Positions 12,468-27,400 of a stretch of DNA of 64,000 nt are shown here, piece after piece. The stretch comes from Owenia fusiformis. Lineage: Eukaryota; Annelida; Polychaeta; Sabellida; Oweniidae. The stretch is taken from the NCBI GenBank assembly GCA_903813345.2, contig CAIIXF020000004.1:1693525-1757524 (forward strand), written 5' to 3'. Position numbers and translations under genes: made by a program. Numbering within the stretch: position 1 is the first letter of the stretch; every line of letters begins with the position of its first letter. The notes beneath the pieces are model-generated. The model was not told the DNA's origin, searched no databases, and was given only the letters and a program-made list of their open reading frames with translations.

Positions 12468-15400
12468 ATGTTCAGTTCAAAGCAGAAGGTAGACAAGCAT
12501 GTCGCAAGTGGATTATCTAGAATTCAAGATCCAAAACAGGTGAGTAATTGTTCTTTTTTCTGGAGTAAATTTTTCAAACCGGCGCCATTTTCATTTCTTC
12601 TTTCGTTTTGAATTTGAATCATGAGTTCAGTATCAAATCTGAAATAGGAATATATGGCTCATATCATAGATCCCGGCAAGATTATTTTGTAGTAGAATCA
12701 GTAGCTCAATAAATATTCCTCAAGATGAGACACCTCGGAAAATTTCAAATTTTAAAATGACGATTGTGGAGCCATTTCTGAAAAATATGTGACAAATCAA
12801 GGAGGATTGGCTCCCAGAGTGCAACATCGATATTCTGTCCCATATATGGGCATGTCGTGCTACAAAATTTGAATTCCAACAGCCGCCATTTTGTTCACTT
12901 CAACATTTGAATCGTGTATTTTGGTCTTATTTCCTAACGAAAAATTCCAAAACTCACAGGAAATGATCGAGATATTGGTTCGAATCTTTTGAACTGTTTA
13001 TTTTGAATTTATAATCGGTTATAATTTCAGAAAATAACGACATCTCGGCGTTTTCATTGTTGGAAAATATCGACTTCGATTCTGGGAGCCAATCCTCCTT
13101 GGTGACAAATCATACCTCATTCGAAGCGTCTTGTTATTCTTTAACTTTTTATCGCCAATGACCATTATTCAAGCAATACTGTGTTGATAAGAGGCCAAAA
13201 CAGTGATATTTTATCGCCGGACTCTTGTCTGTCCAAATCTGAATGTTGCTCCCGTGGTTCCAGAAATGTGACGTCATCAGTACAATGATATTTGGACACA
13301 CAAGAGTCCGGATCTCGTGAAAAATATTCGCCGTATTAAAAGTCAAATAACTGTATCCATAGGTTATTTACTCGAACCAAACAAGTAGAAATAGAAAGAT
13401 GAAGATCTCAGCTATAAAATAAGTGCAAAATCTGTCACAGGGAAGCAGGTACCGTTTTGTATAAGGAACATTTTGAAAGGTGGTCAATTTTTTTTTTGAA
13501 ATTTTCCAATTTAGTGTCGTATCTTGTGAATTATTCTTTGAGCCTATGATCCTACTACAAAACAATCTGGCCAACATCTGTGGCTCATATAATTATTTAC
13601 TGGATCAGCTTTATTCAACGCAATTAGTAACAAGAGAAAAGTATATACTGTGAAAAAGTATCCGTAACAAGTAAGTACCGGCTAATCAGGGTTCGGCAGA
13701 AGCGGGAGTCCATAGGTCTGGGACACCCTGATTTCGTTCCGGGCACCTTACGTTGTCTCAAACGGGAGTCCGTTTGACTCCCACGTGATAATACCCTTAT
13801 ATATTTAGAAGTGACTCTTGACCACCCGCAACACTAGACAAAACAAGTAAAATTACTTTGAAATTCGTAGATATTTCGATCTTTTCAACTTTCAAACAAA
13901 AATTTCATGAACAAAATGAAAACTTCTGCAAAAAAGGACTTTACCCAGCGTCAATGTAGGCCCGATCTCTACATAACTAACATATTCAAATTTAATTTTC
14001 AACATTTTGGCAGCTTTCCAATAAATATATCGATATCTACTGCTGTAAACTGCACATTTGTCTAGAAATAAGTCTACCTCATTTATCAAGGGCGATATAA
14101 ATATCATACACCGCTGTGTATGCTCAAGTTTGTATGTTCGTACTAGGGGTGTAGGATACTAGGAAAGTATATTTGGTGGGGGAATAGGCAGTATAGCAAC
14201 TGGGGGCGGGGGGATATTCCTCTTTCTGAGTCTGTATGAGAGGGGTAGCCAAGGAGGGTGTAGTTTTTTAAATTTTTTAAAAATATGATTAAAAAAATAA
14301 TTTGGTGCAAAGGAGGGGGGTCGCACCATGAATGCTATATCCATAGTAAGTGGACCACCTTGTTATAATATGGACCACCAACTTTTGAAAACAGGGTGTC
14401 CACTTGACTCCCTACACTTAGTATGGACCACCAACTTTTTGCTAACTAGTGGTCCGTTGGACCACCTGATATTTTCCCCTTATGCCGAACACTGCTGATA
14501 ATGCCTGTCGCAAAGCCACTGCAAGTGCTTGTGCATTAGCCTATCGGACACTGTGCATTCTCGGAAGATCTTTAATAATTGTTTTGTATGTGATTTATTT
14601 ATTGAAACTTCAAATTAGACATACATTGTAATTTGGTCATATTATTGTAAAGAGTCTAACATGACATTGACCTGATTTTTACCTGATACCAAGGGTTTGT
14701 CCAGGAATTCCATGTGGCCGAGAATGCCCCTAAGTATTCTGTTATGTAATAAATTCTATGAATAAAAAACAAATAAACTAGTTCCTAAAGTCAATTTCAC
14801 TTTTTCTTTGCATTGATTATATCTAGAAAATTAGATTTTAACAATGAATGTAGTCTTGCTTCAAGACTGTTGACCCCCCGGCCCCCTCCCTTATCAACTT
14901 CTCCGACACAACACAGTCTTCTAATCACAGGTGCTGCCTTCTAGATCATCGGAAGTAGGAAGTAGCAGGTACCATGATATAATCTTTGAAAATTTGATAT
15001 CATTCGTAGAAAAAGAAATAAAACTGAAAAAACTGAGTTGACCAAGCGATCTATTTTCTCTTTTATGACTGCCATATTTGTTTCAAACAATCTTTTTAAA
15101 ATTTCAAAGATTGTATCATTTAGAGCAATATATAAGGCACATTTTCTGAAAAATTCAATAGATTCTGTTCATTGACCTTTCCTCAGCTCCTACTTTTAGC
15201 TATTTTCTGTCACATTTTCAGAGGGCTGAAAAAGTTCAAAAAATGTTTGAAATCCAGCATAATTTTGTCATTTCCTGTTTTGTCCTTTCCTGCTAAGTAT
15301 CATGAGACCTTAATCATTGCATATGGAGGATTCGAACATGACTGTATTCACACCTTCTATAAACTGTAAACAAAGTCAACATTCCAACTAGGGTATATTC

Positions 15401-18400
15401 TGGTAATATGTGTAATATGTGACATCATAATGGTTGGTCGTAGTAATGGCGGACCATAATGAATATTCGAAACATTTTGGTGAGTTTTCATGTTTGAATC
15501 GTAATATAGACCTCAGAGCAGGGGTAATATTGTTGAATACACCCCTTAGGGCTAGGTCGTTTGGGGTACAGAAACCATTGTGCATAGCCTTGCAGGGTGT
15601 ATTCTACAATATAACCCCTGCTCTTCTCTCTATATTTCAAATCATGCAACAGCTCTAAAGCCAGAAAGATATTTTAACCATTTTTATCGACTTTATAGCA
15701 CAATGTGCCTTTAAAAGTATGAGTGTATAAAAAGGTTCTTGTTTTCATGTCACTACCACAAGTGGTGACATATTGTTATGGTCTCTAACTTTTTTGTGGA
15801 TGATGTTCAGTGGTTGGCGGTTGGTGTTTATAACAAATGGTCTAGTTGATAATTATATGAGCCATAGATTCGATCGACGTAGGGGAAAACGTGAAATGGA
15901 CTTAAAAGGCAGCATATTTAGTATACTGCCCACTCTAAGCTTATCAAACTCGATGTAAGCTAACCAAGTGAAAGTTTTTTTTCGAAACAATATCCAGATC
16001 AAAACCAACAGTTAACCAGAAATCCAGTATTAGGTAGATTAAAAAGCGAGAAAAATTAAGTTGGAACTTTTTTTCATTTCAGCGTTACATGAAGGGATAT
16101 TCCTATGCCAAGCTCTATTTTGAGATCAAGGAATATGATCATGCTAAAAGGTAAGCATTGAGGCAGTGTCTTATTCTATTTTACTTCAACTTTTTTAACT
16201 CACTTAAATAGCTATAAACTGTCTTATTTTAAAATCTTAAAAAATATTAATGAGAACAGGGTGGGTCAAAAATTTAACTGAAGTATTAAGTTGTTTATTT
16301 TCTGCATGATTGGTCTCAAACTTTATGAGATGACGAAGAATTGATGTAAGTCTTGTTCCATATAATAAAGTGGTGGTTATATAATTATTGCATTTTAAGG
16401 TGGTTCCTAAATCAATCATTATGTCCATTTAAGTGAATGATGATTCCATGACAAAGCTCACTTTCACCTATCTGGACAGTGAACATGTCAACAAGTAGAA
16501 ATGAATTACATAAAAACACCTTGAATAAAGATTTGGAAGATAAATATTCCAGTGATCTCCGTTTATTGTTTATTTATTTATTTATTTGTAATGAGCCATA
16601 ATGCCATAAACATGATTTTTGATCAGAATATGTTTTGATTGATCATTTTTTAGTTTTTTCAAAATAAAACATGGAAAACAAAATAAGCATCCAAAGGGAT
16701 CAAAATGACTATGAAATTTCAGACTTTTGAAAGAAATTTTATTCTACCCTTACAAGTATCATTCATGGTTATGAGGAGTATTCATTTCATCAAAGTATGC
16801 ATTACATTGTCACACATTGTAACAGAGTCCTAAATCTGTTTATGTGTTGATTTCAGATACCTAACTGGCTATATGTCTATAAACGACAATATGCCAGCCG
16901 CCCACAAACTATTGGGTCAAATCTATGATGCCACAAACGAATGGGAAAAAGCTCTAGCCTGTTACAAAAGGTATGTTAAGGGGGTAACATCAAGATTTTC
17001 ATTTTTTAGTCATCAAAAGGGATGCTTGACTTATAGCCTTTTTGAGAAATTTAAGATATTTTAGACATACTGCTAGGATTCGGTTTTGAAGAACTTGTCT
17101 TATGTAGCCAATTTTGAGGATTTTTCAAAAGTAAATTGAAAGAACGATTAAGTTGCAATTGATAATTTTGGATATATTTTTTAAGGTATGGTGTTTACCT
17201 GAAGAGGGAATATAGAAATCATTTATATACATCATACATTTTGACAATTTCAAAAATATGGATCAAATTACAGAAATTCTCAAAATTGTTAAAATCTATA
17301 CATTTAACTTTTAGTAATTAGAAGTGACATAATTGATCTCCCCAGCATTAAAGCAAGTGGGCATTGCACCCACTTGAGGATGTGATAATAGGCATGCACC
17401 CACCTGTGACTCCATTTTCACCCACTTGAAAATGAGAAAAATTCGGCAAAATAATCCATATCTTGACCAAATGTGGTCTAAATGATGAAAATACCTAATT
17501 TGACATTGTAATACTAAACAAATATTCAAAAATATTGTATTTTCTAGATCACTAGAACTGGATGAAAAGCAAAAGGAGCTGTTACTGAAGATCTGTGAGC
17601 TCTGTTGCAAATTCAGTTGTAATCCTGAACAAGCTAGGGTAGGTAACTAGGTATTCTTAAGCCTAGTCACATTTGCTCCGATTTACTGTACTGGTACCTT
17701 GCTGTTGAGTATTTTGTTCAAAATCAAGTTCAGTTTGGAACAAAATACTCATCAGCCAGGCGCAGGTGTTGAAGACCACAGTATTACTCAACTTTCTTTC
17801 ATCTACAGGGTGGCAGCTAAGGCCTCGCCAAACGCCAAAACAAGGGTCAGAAAAATTTTTGGCAAAGGAAAATGCAATTTGTCTCGACAATTTCGGCGAT
17901 AGATAATTGAGCCCATGAGAAACAGATATATGCTTAACCTTCTAAACAAATAGTTTGTCAATCTTACCTCTAGAATCGCTAAAATACTTGTAAAAGCAGG
18001 AAAACGTTTTTTATTTATTTTTATGTTCCGGACCGCAATTCAATGAAAACGCACCTTTGATTGGCTTAAAACTAAGTGGTGGACCAATCAAAGCGTTCGA
18101 TGCAATACATAATACAGCTTGAACTACGAACAAAATTATTCTTGCCGTTCCTTAAATTCAACTAATATAATTATTTCTTCTTTTTGCGATTTTTATTTAT
18201 AATTCGATTAACGCTGTCATTGAGGAACTTACTGCTGTAGTAATCAGAAGTTTGAGCATTCACGACCTACAAATACCCAGACGAGTCATCGTATGATCGT
18301 TTCATACATGTAATTTTAAAATCATATTTTATTTGTTCGCATTTCTTGTAAAGTGCTTACGTAGTATGCAAAATAGCGGCAAATTCTATTCACGATGTCT

Positions 18401-21400
18401 CTTAACTTTAAAGGTAGGTCATTTTCTACTGATTCCCAGCTTTTCTGTGGATTGCCTCGATTTAACAAAAAAATATCCAGTCATAAAATATTTTGGCGGG
18501 TCTGAATTCAAAGTGAGTGGTCAAATTTGGCTAGAGTGAAAATATCTTTAGCTGCCACACTGATCTATGACAGAAGAGATTTTAAACCCATTCTATAATG
18601 TCACCACCAAGATGATGTGATATTGTTACATATCCACATTTTTTGGACCAGTGTTTGCATTTGCAAATGTAACAAGGTGTTACATTTGCTCTTCAAGTTG
18701 ATACCTCTTTTCAAATATTTTTTCAAGTATTTTGAATCCCTACCATACCTCAACTTACTCAATGTCTTTTCATTATTTAAGAGGGGCTTCAATGCTTTAT
18801 TGGAGATTTGGGGTGAAGAGTATGATTCAGAGTTCCATAATAAAGGACTTAATAAATTAAGAAGTTTTAAAGTTTCTCTCAAAATTGATCAATTTGTCAA
18901 TGATCCTGGGAATTTTGTGTCATGTGTCCCTTATTTGACCAGTCACAGAATTGAAAATATGACAATGATGTAATCTTTACGAATTTATTTTCAGTACTGG
19001 GCAGACAAAGCTGAAAACCTGTATCCGGGTCATGCAACAATATTTAAACTTAGGGTAAGTAAATTGTGTTAAATCAACCCCACTGTGAGTAAAACGATCA
19101 CTCCCAGTCTAACCCCTCTCCAACTTTGCTATTTTAATGAAATTACATGAAAGTTTCAAATAATAAAGATCAACATTTTTTGTATAAGTTTAACTAAAAG
19201 ATAATTTATTTCAGGCACTTTTCTAGATAGTTTTTAATGTGGGGACCAGCCACCTAGAACTGTATTTAAAACATGAAAATCACATTAAAACTGCTGATAG
19301 GGTGGTATCATGAATGCCTTTCATTCATGGGTAAAGTAGCAAGAAAAATATGTTCAAACAAACACATGGGAAGTATGTTGAAAAGTGAGTATGTGAAGGT
19401 GATGAATGCCTCAAATTGCAAAATCGGAAAAAACCTGCATTTTGTCATAGTAACACTTGTATCGTAATTGATTTGCATGTTTTTTTATACAGTCCCGAGT
19501 GACAGGATCTCTATAATTATCAAAATCTTGAAAAATACATAAAATAAATTATTTCTTTTTGAAATCAATACACAAGAAAGTAGTTATTAGATTGTTGGTC
19601 TTTATAATTGGAAAGTTTCAAGTAATTCTATGTAAAAAACCAACAAAATTAGAGCAGGGGAACACCCCTCGTATATTTGACTCAGACAAGTTGTTTTGTA
19701 CAACTGGATCATTTTTAATTTTCTTTTTAAGAGGAATTAAACAAAAATAGATATAGTGAAACCTGTCTAGTAGAACACCTGTAACTGAACCTTATTCCAA
19801 GAGGAATGCATACCAAGTGGGACATACACCAAGTGGAATGCATACCAGGTGGAACATATACCAAGTGGAACGTATACCAAGTGGAACGTACACCAAGTGG
19901 AATGCATACCAGGTGGAACGTATACCAAGTGGAACGTATACCAAGTGGAGCACTTTCAGGGGAACCAATGGCATTCCACTTAACTGTTACACCACTAAAT
20001 TTGTAATCTCTAGCTCCATTGATCTCATTTGTTATTTCAGTCTCTTATTTAAGTTTTTCATCGAGTGTTTTTTCTAGAGAATGTTTTTCAGGATTTTTAT
20101 GGTTTTTATCATTTACATTAATGCCAAACATCTCTGCTTCTTCGAATGTCTCAGGGAGACGTTTTCCTTTAGTTTCTGGTAAGAAATAAGCCAGCACTCC
20201 TGCTGCAAGCGGGAACACAGCGAGGCAAATATATGGCAACCCAAACCAAAATCTTTTTAACAGAGGAATTTGTGGTGATATTAATCCCCCGATTCGTCCT
20301 ACACTGGATGCACTTCCGAATCCTATATTCCTCACTGGTGTCGGAAATAACTCTCCAGTATAAAGGTTGATGACGTTCATTAACGCCTTAACCGCAACTA
20401 TACCTATTAAAGCAAATATGCTCACAAGTATTGGGATGCCCGTTTTTAGCAGTGGTATCATAATTAAAGTGCAAAGTCCGTTGATGATGAAAAAGAACAC
20501 AAGTGTATGTCTCCGTGTAAATTTGAATAAAACGAAATACATTGTAATGGAGGATGGAACTTCAGATAAGCCAATCACAAGTGCTGTGTTTAAGTATATG
20601 TTCCCCGGGATCAATGTGCCAATGTTCATCAATATCCCAAAGAAAACAAAAATAAAAGCGAACCATATGAGCCATATAGTTAACGTATGTTTTCTAAGTC
20701 GTGGCCTTCGCAGTAGATCAAGAATAGAAACACCCTTCTGTTCGACTTCAGTTTTTTCCTGTTTTGTCTCTGTTGTCACCATTGGTGTGATAACATCAAG
20801 GCCTTCTGGGTAAGTACATCTGTTGAAACGTGCAATCTTTTTAACTACCACATCAAATTCCTCGTACCTTTTCTGTGATAGTAACCACCGTGGACTTTCG
20901 GGGATGAATATGATGCATATTAGCCCAGGGAGTGCAAAACCAACGGACACTAACTGCAAATGAATGTGGTTCCTTACACAATATGCTATAGCCGGAATGA
21001 GGCAGTCCACTATTTTGCTTATTGCTACAAAATAGGAACAGTGCGTGCGATACATGGGCGGCATAGCCTCTAAAACGAGGACCCAGTATGTTGAAAATGA
21101 TCCAATCGTTGCAGCTCCGACAATACATCGAAACACTAAAAACATCCAGAAATATGGAGAAAATGCTGCACCAGTTATGCTTATCAACATAATGAGAAGT
21201 AGTACTATCGTCGGCCATTTTCGGCCAAATTTATCAGAGATATGTCCAGAAATGATCGAGCCAATGAACAAGCCGATCATAAATGCTGTCGAGGGTAGCG
21301 TGTACATCCAGTCTTTATCGCAGACCAGATCAAACTGGCTTACTATTGTTGAGTAAAATACTGAATGGTCATACTCCCATCCATACTGGCATGGAATTTT

Positions 21401-24400
21401 CGTCATATTTTTTGTCCAAATATGGGTGTAATTAATCTGCGTTATTTCCATAAGATTGTATTCATACATTTCACATTTTGCAAACTCCTCTTCGCCGAAT
21501 TCATTGATGATTTTTGGAATCATAATCTCTTTGATTTTAGTTCTATTTACTCCATCTGGAAAGTCAGGTAATTTGCACCAATGGTCAATTTTTCCAACAA
21601 CGAAATTAATAAAATAATTTTGCCAGTTATTCCCCATTAGAAATAGCGCCATTGCTAAAATTAGTAATTTTTGGAAGCGTCCAAATTTACCGATTTTGAC
21701 CAATAAGTCATCAAAGTGTATTTCAGTAGAATCCATTGTCGCAGACTTGCAGTAGAAATTGAGTATGACGGTTCTGTAGTTTAAACAGTGTATTATACTC
21801 TGAAGAGTAGCATCAAACTGATAAGGGGAGGCATCAAAAGTTCAATGTCTGATAGGAAATTTAATAAATCTAGTTTTTGAGTTAGAACCCCCCCCCTCCC
21901 CCTAACCCCTAAAAACTAAATACAAAGTTGACCACAGTCTTTACGCATAATTTAGCAACTCAGACTTGGTCTTTCGTGAAATTTGGACTTTCATGGGGGC
22001 AGTACTATAACTTATTTATAATTCTTAAACATGTGCCAACAACAATAGGCATAATATTCCATGTTGAATGCATCTTGGTGAAGAAGGCATCTGGTAAAGT
22101 CTTTATTTTTAAACCATTCCAAGGCATTTTGAGTCGAAATTGCTAAAATTGAAATGTTGAAATTTGTCGGATAGCAAACTGAAATAGCTAGATTTATTTA
22201 GTTTTCTATCAGACATTGATCTTTTGATGCCTCCCCTAAGTAAAGCATTTCATTGTACAATGATACCAAATGGTCATTCAAGATAAAGCATGAATGTATG
22301 GTTTAATTACTACTTGCAGTTCCTACACATGTAAGTTTGGTGACTTGAGATAAAATTAAACTTGAACTTCAATCACATTTAATGAATATAATCTCATTAA
22401 ATAGAATTATAGGGGGCATTTATGGATTTTAGACCCAGGAGTCAAAGCATGGGTCAGGAATTGCCTTTACCCCCCCCCCCCTTAAATGTAGATCAACCCC
22501 CACATTTCTGAAATGAATTTAGTTCAGACAGAAAGAATCCCACCGAACGAAGTTCGAGGGGGATAAAGAGAAGCCGTCCGTCCGTTTGTCCGTCTGTCCG
22601 TCCGGGCGATAGCTCCAATACCGGTTGACGGATTTGGTTCAAATTTTATAGGCTTATGCCTTATGAGTGTAGGACCTCTGCTCTAGAAGGAATTTTCAAT
22701 ATGGCCGCTCAATTCAAAATGGCCGCCATTTTTCGTAAAAAATGTAATCGTTGATAACTCAAATACAAGTTGACGGATTTGGTTCAAATTTTATATTCTG
22801 ATTCCTAGGGACAAAGGAGTTTCGCACAAAAAGAGATTTTCAAGATGGCCGCTTAATTTCAAAATGGTGGCCATTTTTCGTAAAAATATGTAATCTTTGA
22901 TAACTCAAATACCAGTGAACGGATTTGGTTCAAATTTTATATGATGGTGCTTAGGGACACAGTAGCTATGTTCGACAATAAATTTTCAAGATGGCCGCTT
23001 AATTTCAAAATGGCGGCAATTTTTGTAAAAAAATGTAATCTTTGATAACTCAAATACCAGCTGTGAACAGATTAGGTTGAAATTTTATATGATTATGCCT
23101 AGGGACACAGTTACTCTGTTCAAGAAATAATTTTCAAGATGGCGGCTGAATTTCAAGATGGCGGCCAATTTTCATAAAAAACGTAATCTTTGATAACTCA
23201 TATACCAGTGAACGGATTTGGTTCAAATTTTATATGATGATGCCTAGTTCACAATGGTATAAACTAACTTTGTGCCAAATTTCGTGCTTCTATCAAAAAG
23301 TGCACAAACATTTCAACATTTACACTAGCTATAATAAGCATAATATGTTTTGTTCGTTGGGATTTGCTACTCCGTGGAGTTGCTGTTTTCTAGTTCCATT
23401 AGTTTAACCCTACTTATTTTTGCTCAAGGGGTCAAGGACCAAATTCTCTGCTCACCACTTATTAACTCAATGTAAAACAGATCTCAAGAGGGACCATTCT
23501 TAGATGTTCTACACTCCCTGCATCAACTGGATGATGATGATGATGTTTTTTTTACAGTTTGCATAGTTGTTTATTCATCAATTATATCAATGTTTAGTTT
23601 AAGCCCTTTTAATGTTTAAATCCTTGTTTCGTTCCTTTATTATAATAATTCAGAATTTTTATGAATTTTTAAACTGCTAAATATAAATAACACATGATCC
23701 AGAAACTTTTGGATGGGGGGGGTGTAGGTGTTCTACTCAAACAGGTGTTAATTAGGGGTGAGACGAGTCGAAAAAATCCGATTCAAGTCGAATCCGATTC
23801 GAGTCAGAAAATGACGATTTGAGTTTCGAATCCGTTTCGAGTCACGTGAAATGCGAACAACATCGCTTTTGACCGTTCGTATTTTTAATGCGTCAATGGT
23901 GGAAAGCCGGAAATATAAACACAATTCGTCGTAAGTTTATTTTGATTTTATTACATATATTCTTTCATTTATGTGTACATACAATATAATAATTTAATAC
24001 AAGCATATCCAAGTCATTGAAACTTATATATTCAACGCAATATCGAGTAAAAACATGCATATTGACAGTATTTTTCTGAATTTTTTTATTTTTTCGAATT
24101 TTTTTCTCAACTCGAAAATGATTCGATTCATCAACTTCGACTCGATTCGACTCGACTCGAAGCCCCAAACCCGCGAGTCCTCGACTCATCGGGTTGTCGT
24201 CTCACCCCTAGTGTTAATGTATATGAAACTACAAAGTTCTTTTCAATTAGGGATGTGCAAAAAATGCATTTTAAGCAATAAATACTGCATGTAAGATACA
24301 TTTTAAATCTTTGGGGATTATATTTTTAGCACCCAGTCATTATTATAATGTAATAAAATTTAATTCGATTGTCTATACTTTGTCCAGTTTTGGATATGCA

Positions 24401-27400
24401 AAAAGAGTTCATTACACAGTGTTTAAGTTACCTATCCAATTGTTATATAATAGGAGATATACCTGTGTGCAGGACTGCAGGTGATTTAAAAATATTGACT
24501 TGCCATTATATAACACCAGCAAGCAGTTGATAAAATATAAACTTTGTGTAGTGATTGTGCCAAATTTCAACAGTTGTAGATAGATGAATGAAGCAAAAAA
24601 GGTTTGTGGGGGATAAATTAGGATTTTACTAGTGTAACATGTAGATTTCAGCCCTGGAAAAGTACTACATAACTAAATGAATATTTTAACCTTTTTTATT
24701 GGCAGGTAGGAGGGGGTTAGAAAATAATAAAATTTCCTTCGTTCCACTTTACTGTCAATATTTGGACACCAACCTCACTGGATAAGATTATCAAATGAAA
24801 TAAAAAACAAAGTTGTTGTTACATTTTAAACCTACTGTATTATTTCAAATATATAATATGAGACTTGGAAAGAATATCTACTCACTGGTGTATGCTTTAC
24901 AATTAAAAAAATTATTTTTTTATTTTGCCAGGAGGCCTTATATAGAGAGGAAGCGGAGGAGGGTCCTGACCAGAAGGAATTGGAAAACCTTATTACAACA
25001 GAACTGGTAAGTCTTGATCATCATTTTTATTTAACTTTGAAATATTGATTAGAAAAATATGAGTGTTGCACAACCTGTTGCTGTTGCTAGCATTGTATTA
25101 TGTTATTTGTATACTTGTATCTAGCAAAAGGAAATAATAAATAAATTTAAAAAAAGTTTCAATCATCCTTGCAGTGAGGGTATATAGTATTTTATATATG
25201 AATTAAAGCATAAATGAAGTCCTTTGAAGGGATGAGTCTAGATTAACTTTGGTGATATTGTAAATATATTACATAGCAGAGGTTGAGTAAAGATTCTGAG
25301 AGTAACTGGTCAATATAGCATTAGGGACCAGTTGCCATATTATTTTGCTATAACTAGTGAAAAATCAACTGGTCCATTTCAAAAGAAACATGACTATGAT
25401 CGATTGGATCAAACTCTGACTACAAGGTATAAATCATAAATTTTGCAAGTGACCTCGGTCCCAGGTGATATGCCATGAAACTTGGCAGATTTGGTAGAAA
25501 AATATAGTGCATAAATGTGTAGTGTACAGTGCTCTGATAAGTAATGCTAAATTTCAGCTCTGATTTAATACATTGTGAGACACCTATTAGCACAGTCAAA
25601 CAGATATCGTATATCCAGTCATTATTTGCCACATGAATCTTTTCATTAAAATTTCAGGAAAACCCCTTATCCATCTACTTTTGATTGGTGTTTGGTGTTT
25701 TGTAACAAATTGTAACACTTACACCCCCAAAATGCAATCTGATTTTCGACGCCGTTTCGGTGCCGTTTGGGAACCAAATGGACTGACTAGTCCGGTGGCA
25801 AATTTTGGTGTCGAAAGGTTTCGGTGCCGAAATGGTGCCGGGACAGCGCCCAATGTTTTCGATGCTGAAACGGCACCAAATTATATTGGCTGTGTATGTT
25901 ACTGCAACCAGTCGTACCATTATTGTTGTTATGTCCCCACCACATAGTGTGGGGCCATATTGTCGGCCTAGGCGCGTCCGTCCGTCTGTCCGTCCGTCCG
26001 TCTGTCCGTCCGTACGTCCGGGAGTTTTCTCCAAAACCGCTACAGATATTACCTTCAAATTTTCAGGGATAACTTATGAGTGCATACAGATGTGGATGAA
26101 AAAAATTTAACTCGATACCAACTTCCTGTCGGCCATTTTGAAGTCAAATGCTAAAATCCTTGTCTGCAAACTTTAAGAAAAACGGCTTCACAGTTGCTTT
26201 TAAAACTTTAACATCTTGTTCAGCTCACTTCATTCTAGATCTGATTAGGTTTTGGACCTGTTAGCTCAGTCATGTCAGCCATTTTGAATGTCTTAAGAAA
26301 AGTTAGTGCACGATAATACTTTGTATCATATTGAATGGTGTTTTTGAGTTTTCATATTCTAACTATTTAGTAGCTTTATAAATAATTTCAGATGTACTTT
26401 GTTGTTAAAGCCTATGTTATTGTTAACAGTGGTTATATGTGATAATTTTGTAAAAAGAAATCAGCAAAAACTCATGATCACTTTTTTATTGTCGGCCATT
26501 TTGGATTTTTCCGTCCTAAAATCTTGTCTGTGGAGTCTTGTCTACGTGTTTTCAGGTGAACCGTTTGGTGGATCAATTCTAAATTTTCAGGGATGATTCT
26601 TAGTATAAAAATCTAGATCTGATTAGTTTTTTGGCATTCTGGGTAAATGTCAAGGCAGCCATTTTGGATTTTCCGTCCTAAAATCCTGTCTGTAAAGTCT
26701 TGTCTACGCGTTTTCAGGTAAACCGTTTGGTAGATCAATTTCAAATTTTCAGGGATGATCCTTAATATGAAAGTGTACAACTGATTAGTTTTTTGGCATT
26801 CTGGGTAATTGTCAAGGCAGCCATTTTGGATTTTCCGTCATAAAATATTGTCTGTAAAGTCTTGTCTACGGATTTCCAGGTGAACAGTTCTGTAGATCAA
26901 TTTCAAATTTTCAGGGATGATTCTTAGTATGACAATCTAGATCTGATCAGTATTTGGGCATTCTGGGTAAATGTCAAGGCAGCCATTTTGGATTTTCCGT
27001 CCTAAAATCTTGTCTTTAGAGTTTTGTCTACGCATTTCCCGGTGAACCGTTTGGTAGATCAATTTTAAATTTTCAGGGATGATTCTTAGTATGAAAATCT
27101 AGATCTGATCAGTTTTTTGGCATTCTGGATAAATGTCAAGGCAACCATTTTGGATTTTCCGTCTTAAAATCCTGCCCGTTAAGTCTTGTCTACGCGTTTT
27201 TAGGTGAACCGTTTTGTAGATCAATTTCAAATTTTCAGGGATGATTCTTAGTATGAAAATCTAGATCTGATTAGTTTTTTGGCATTCTGGATAAATGTCA
27301 AGGCAGCCATTTTGGATTTTCCGTCTTAAAATCCTGCCCGTAAAGTCTTGTCTACGCGTTTTTAGGTGAACCGTTTTGTAGATCAATTTCAAATATTCAG

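Noticed and set aside
19792-20077. Open frames with repeated HTKWD/QVERIPSGT peptides next to the SLC22 gene
   Set aside because: Shadow of the 16-bp tandem array; the frames shift from unit to unit and no protein family fits.
25675-26110. Frames with RTDGQTDGRTDG or RPSVRPSVCPSV
   Set aside because: Translation of the CCGT microsatellite, a common artefact.
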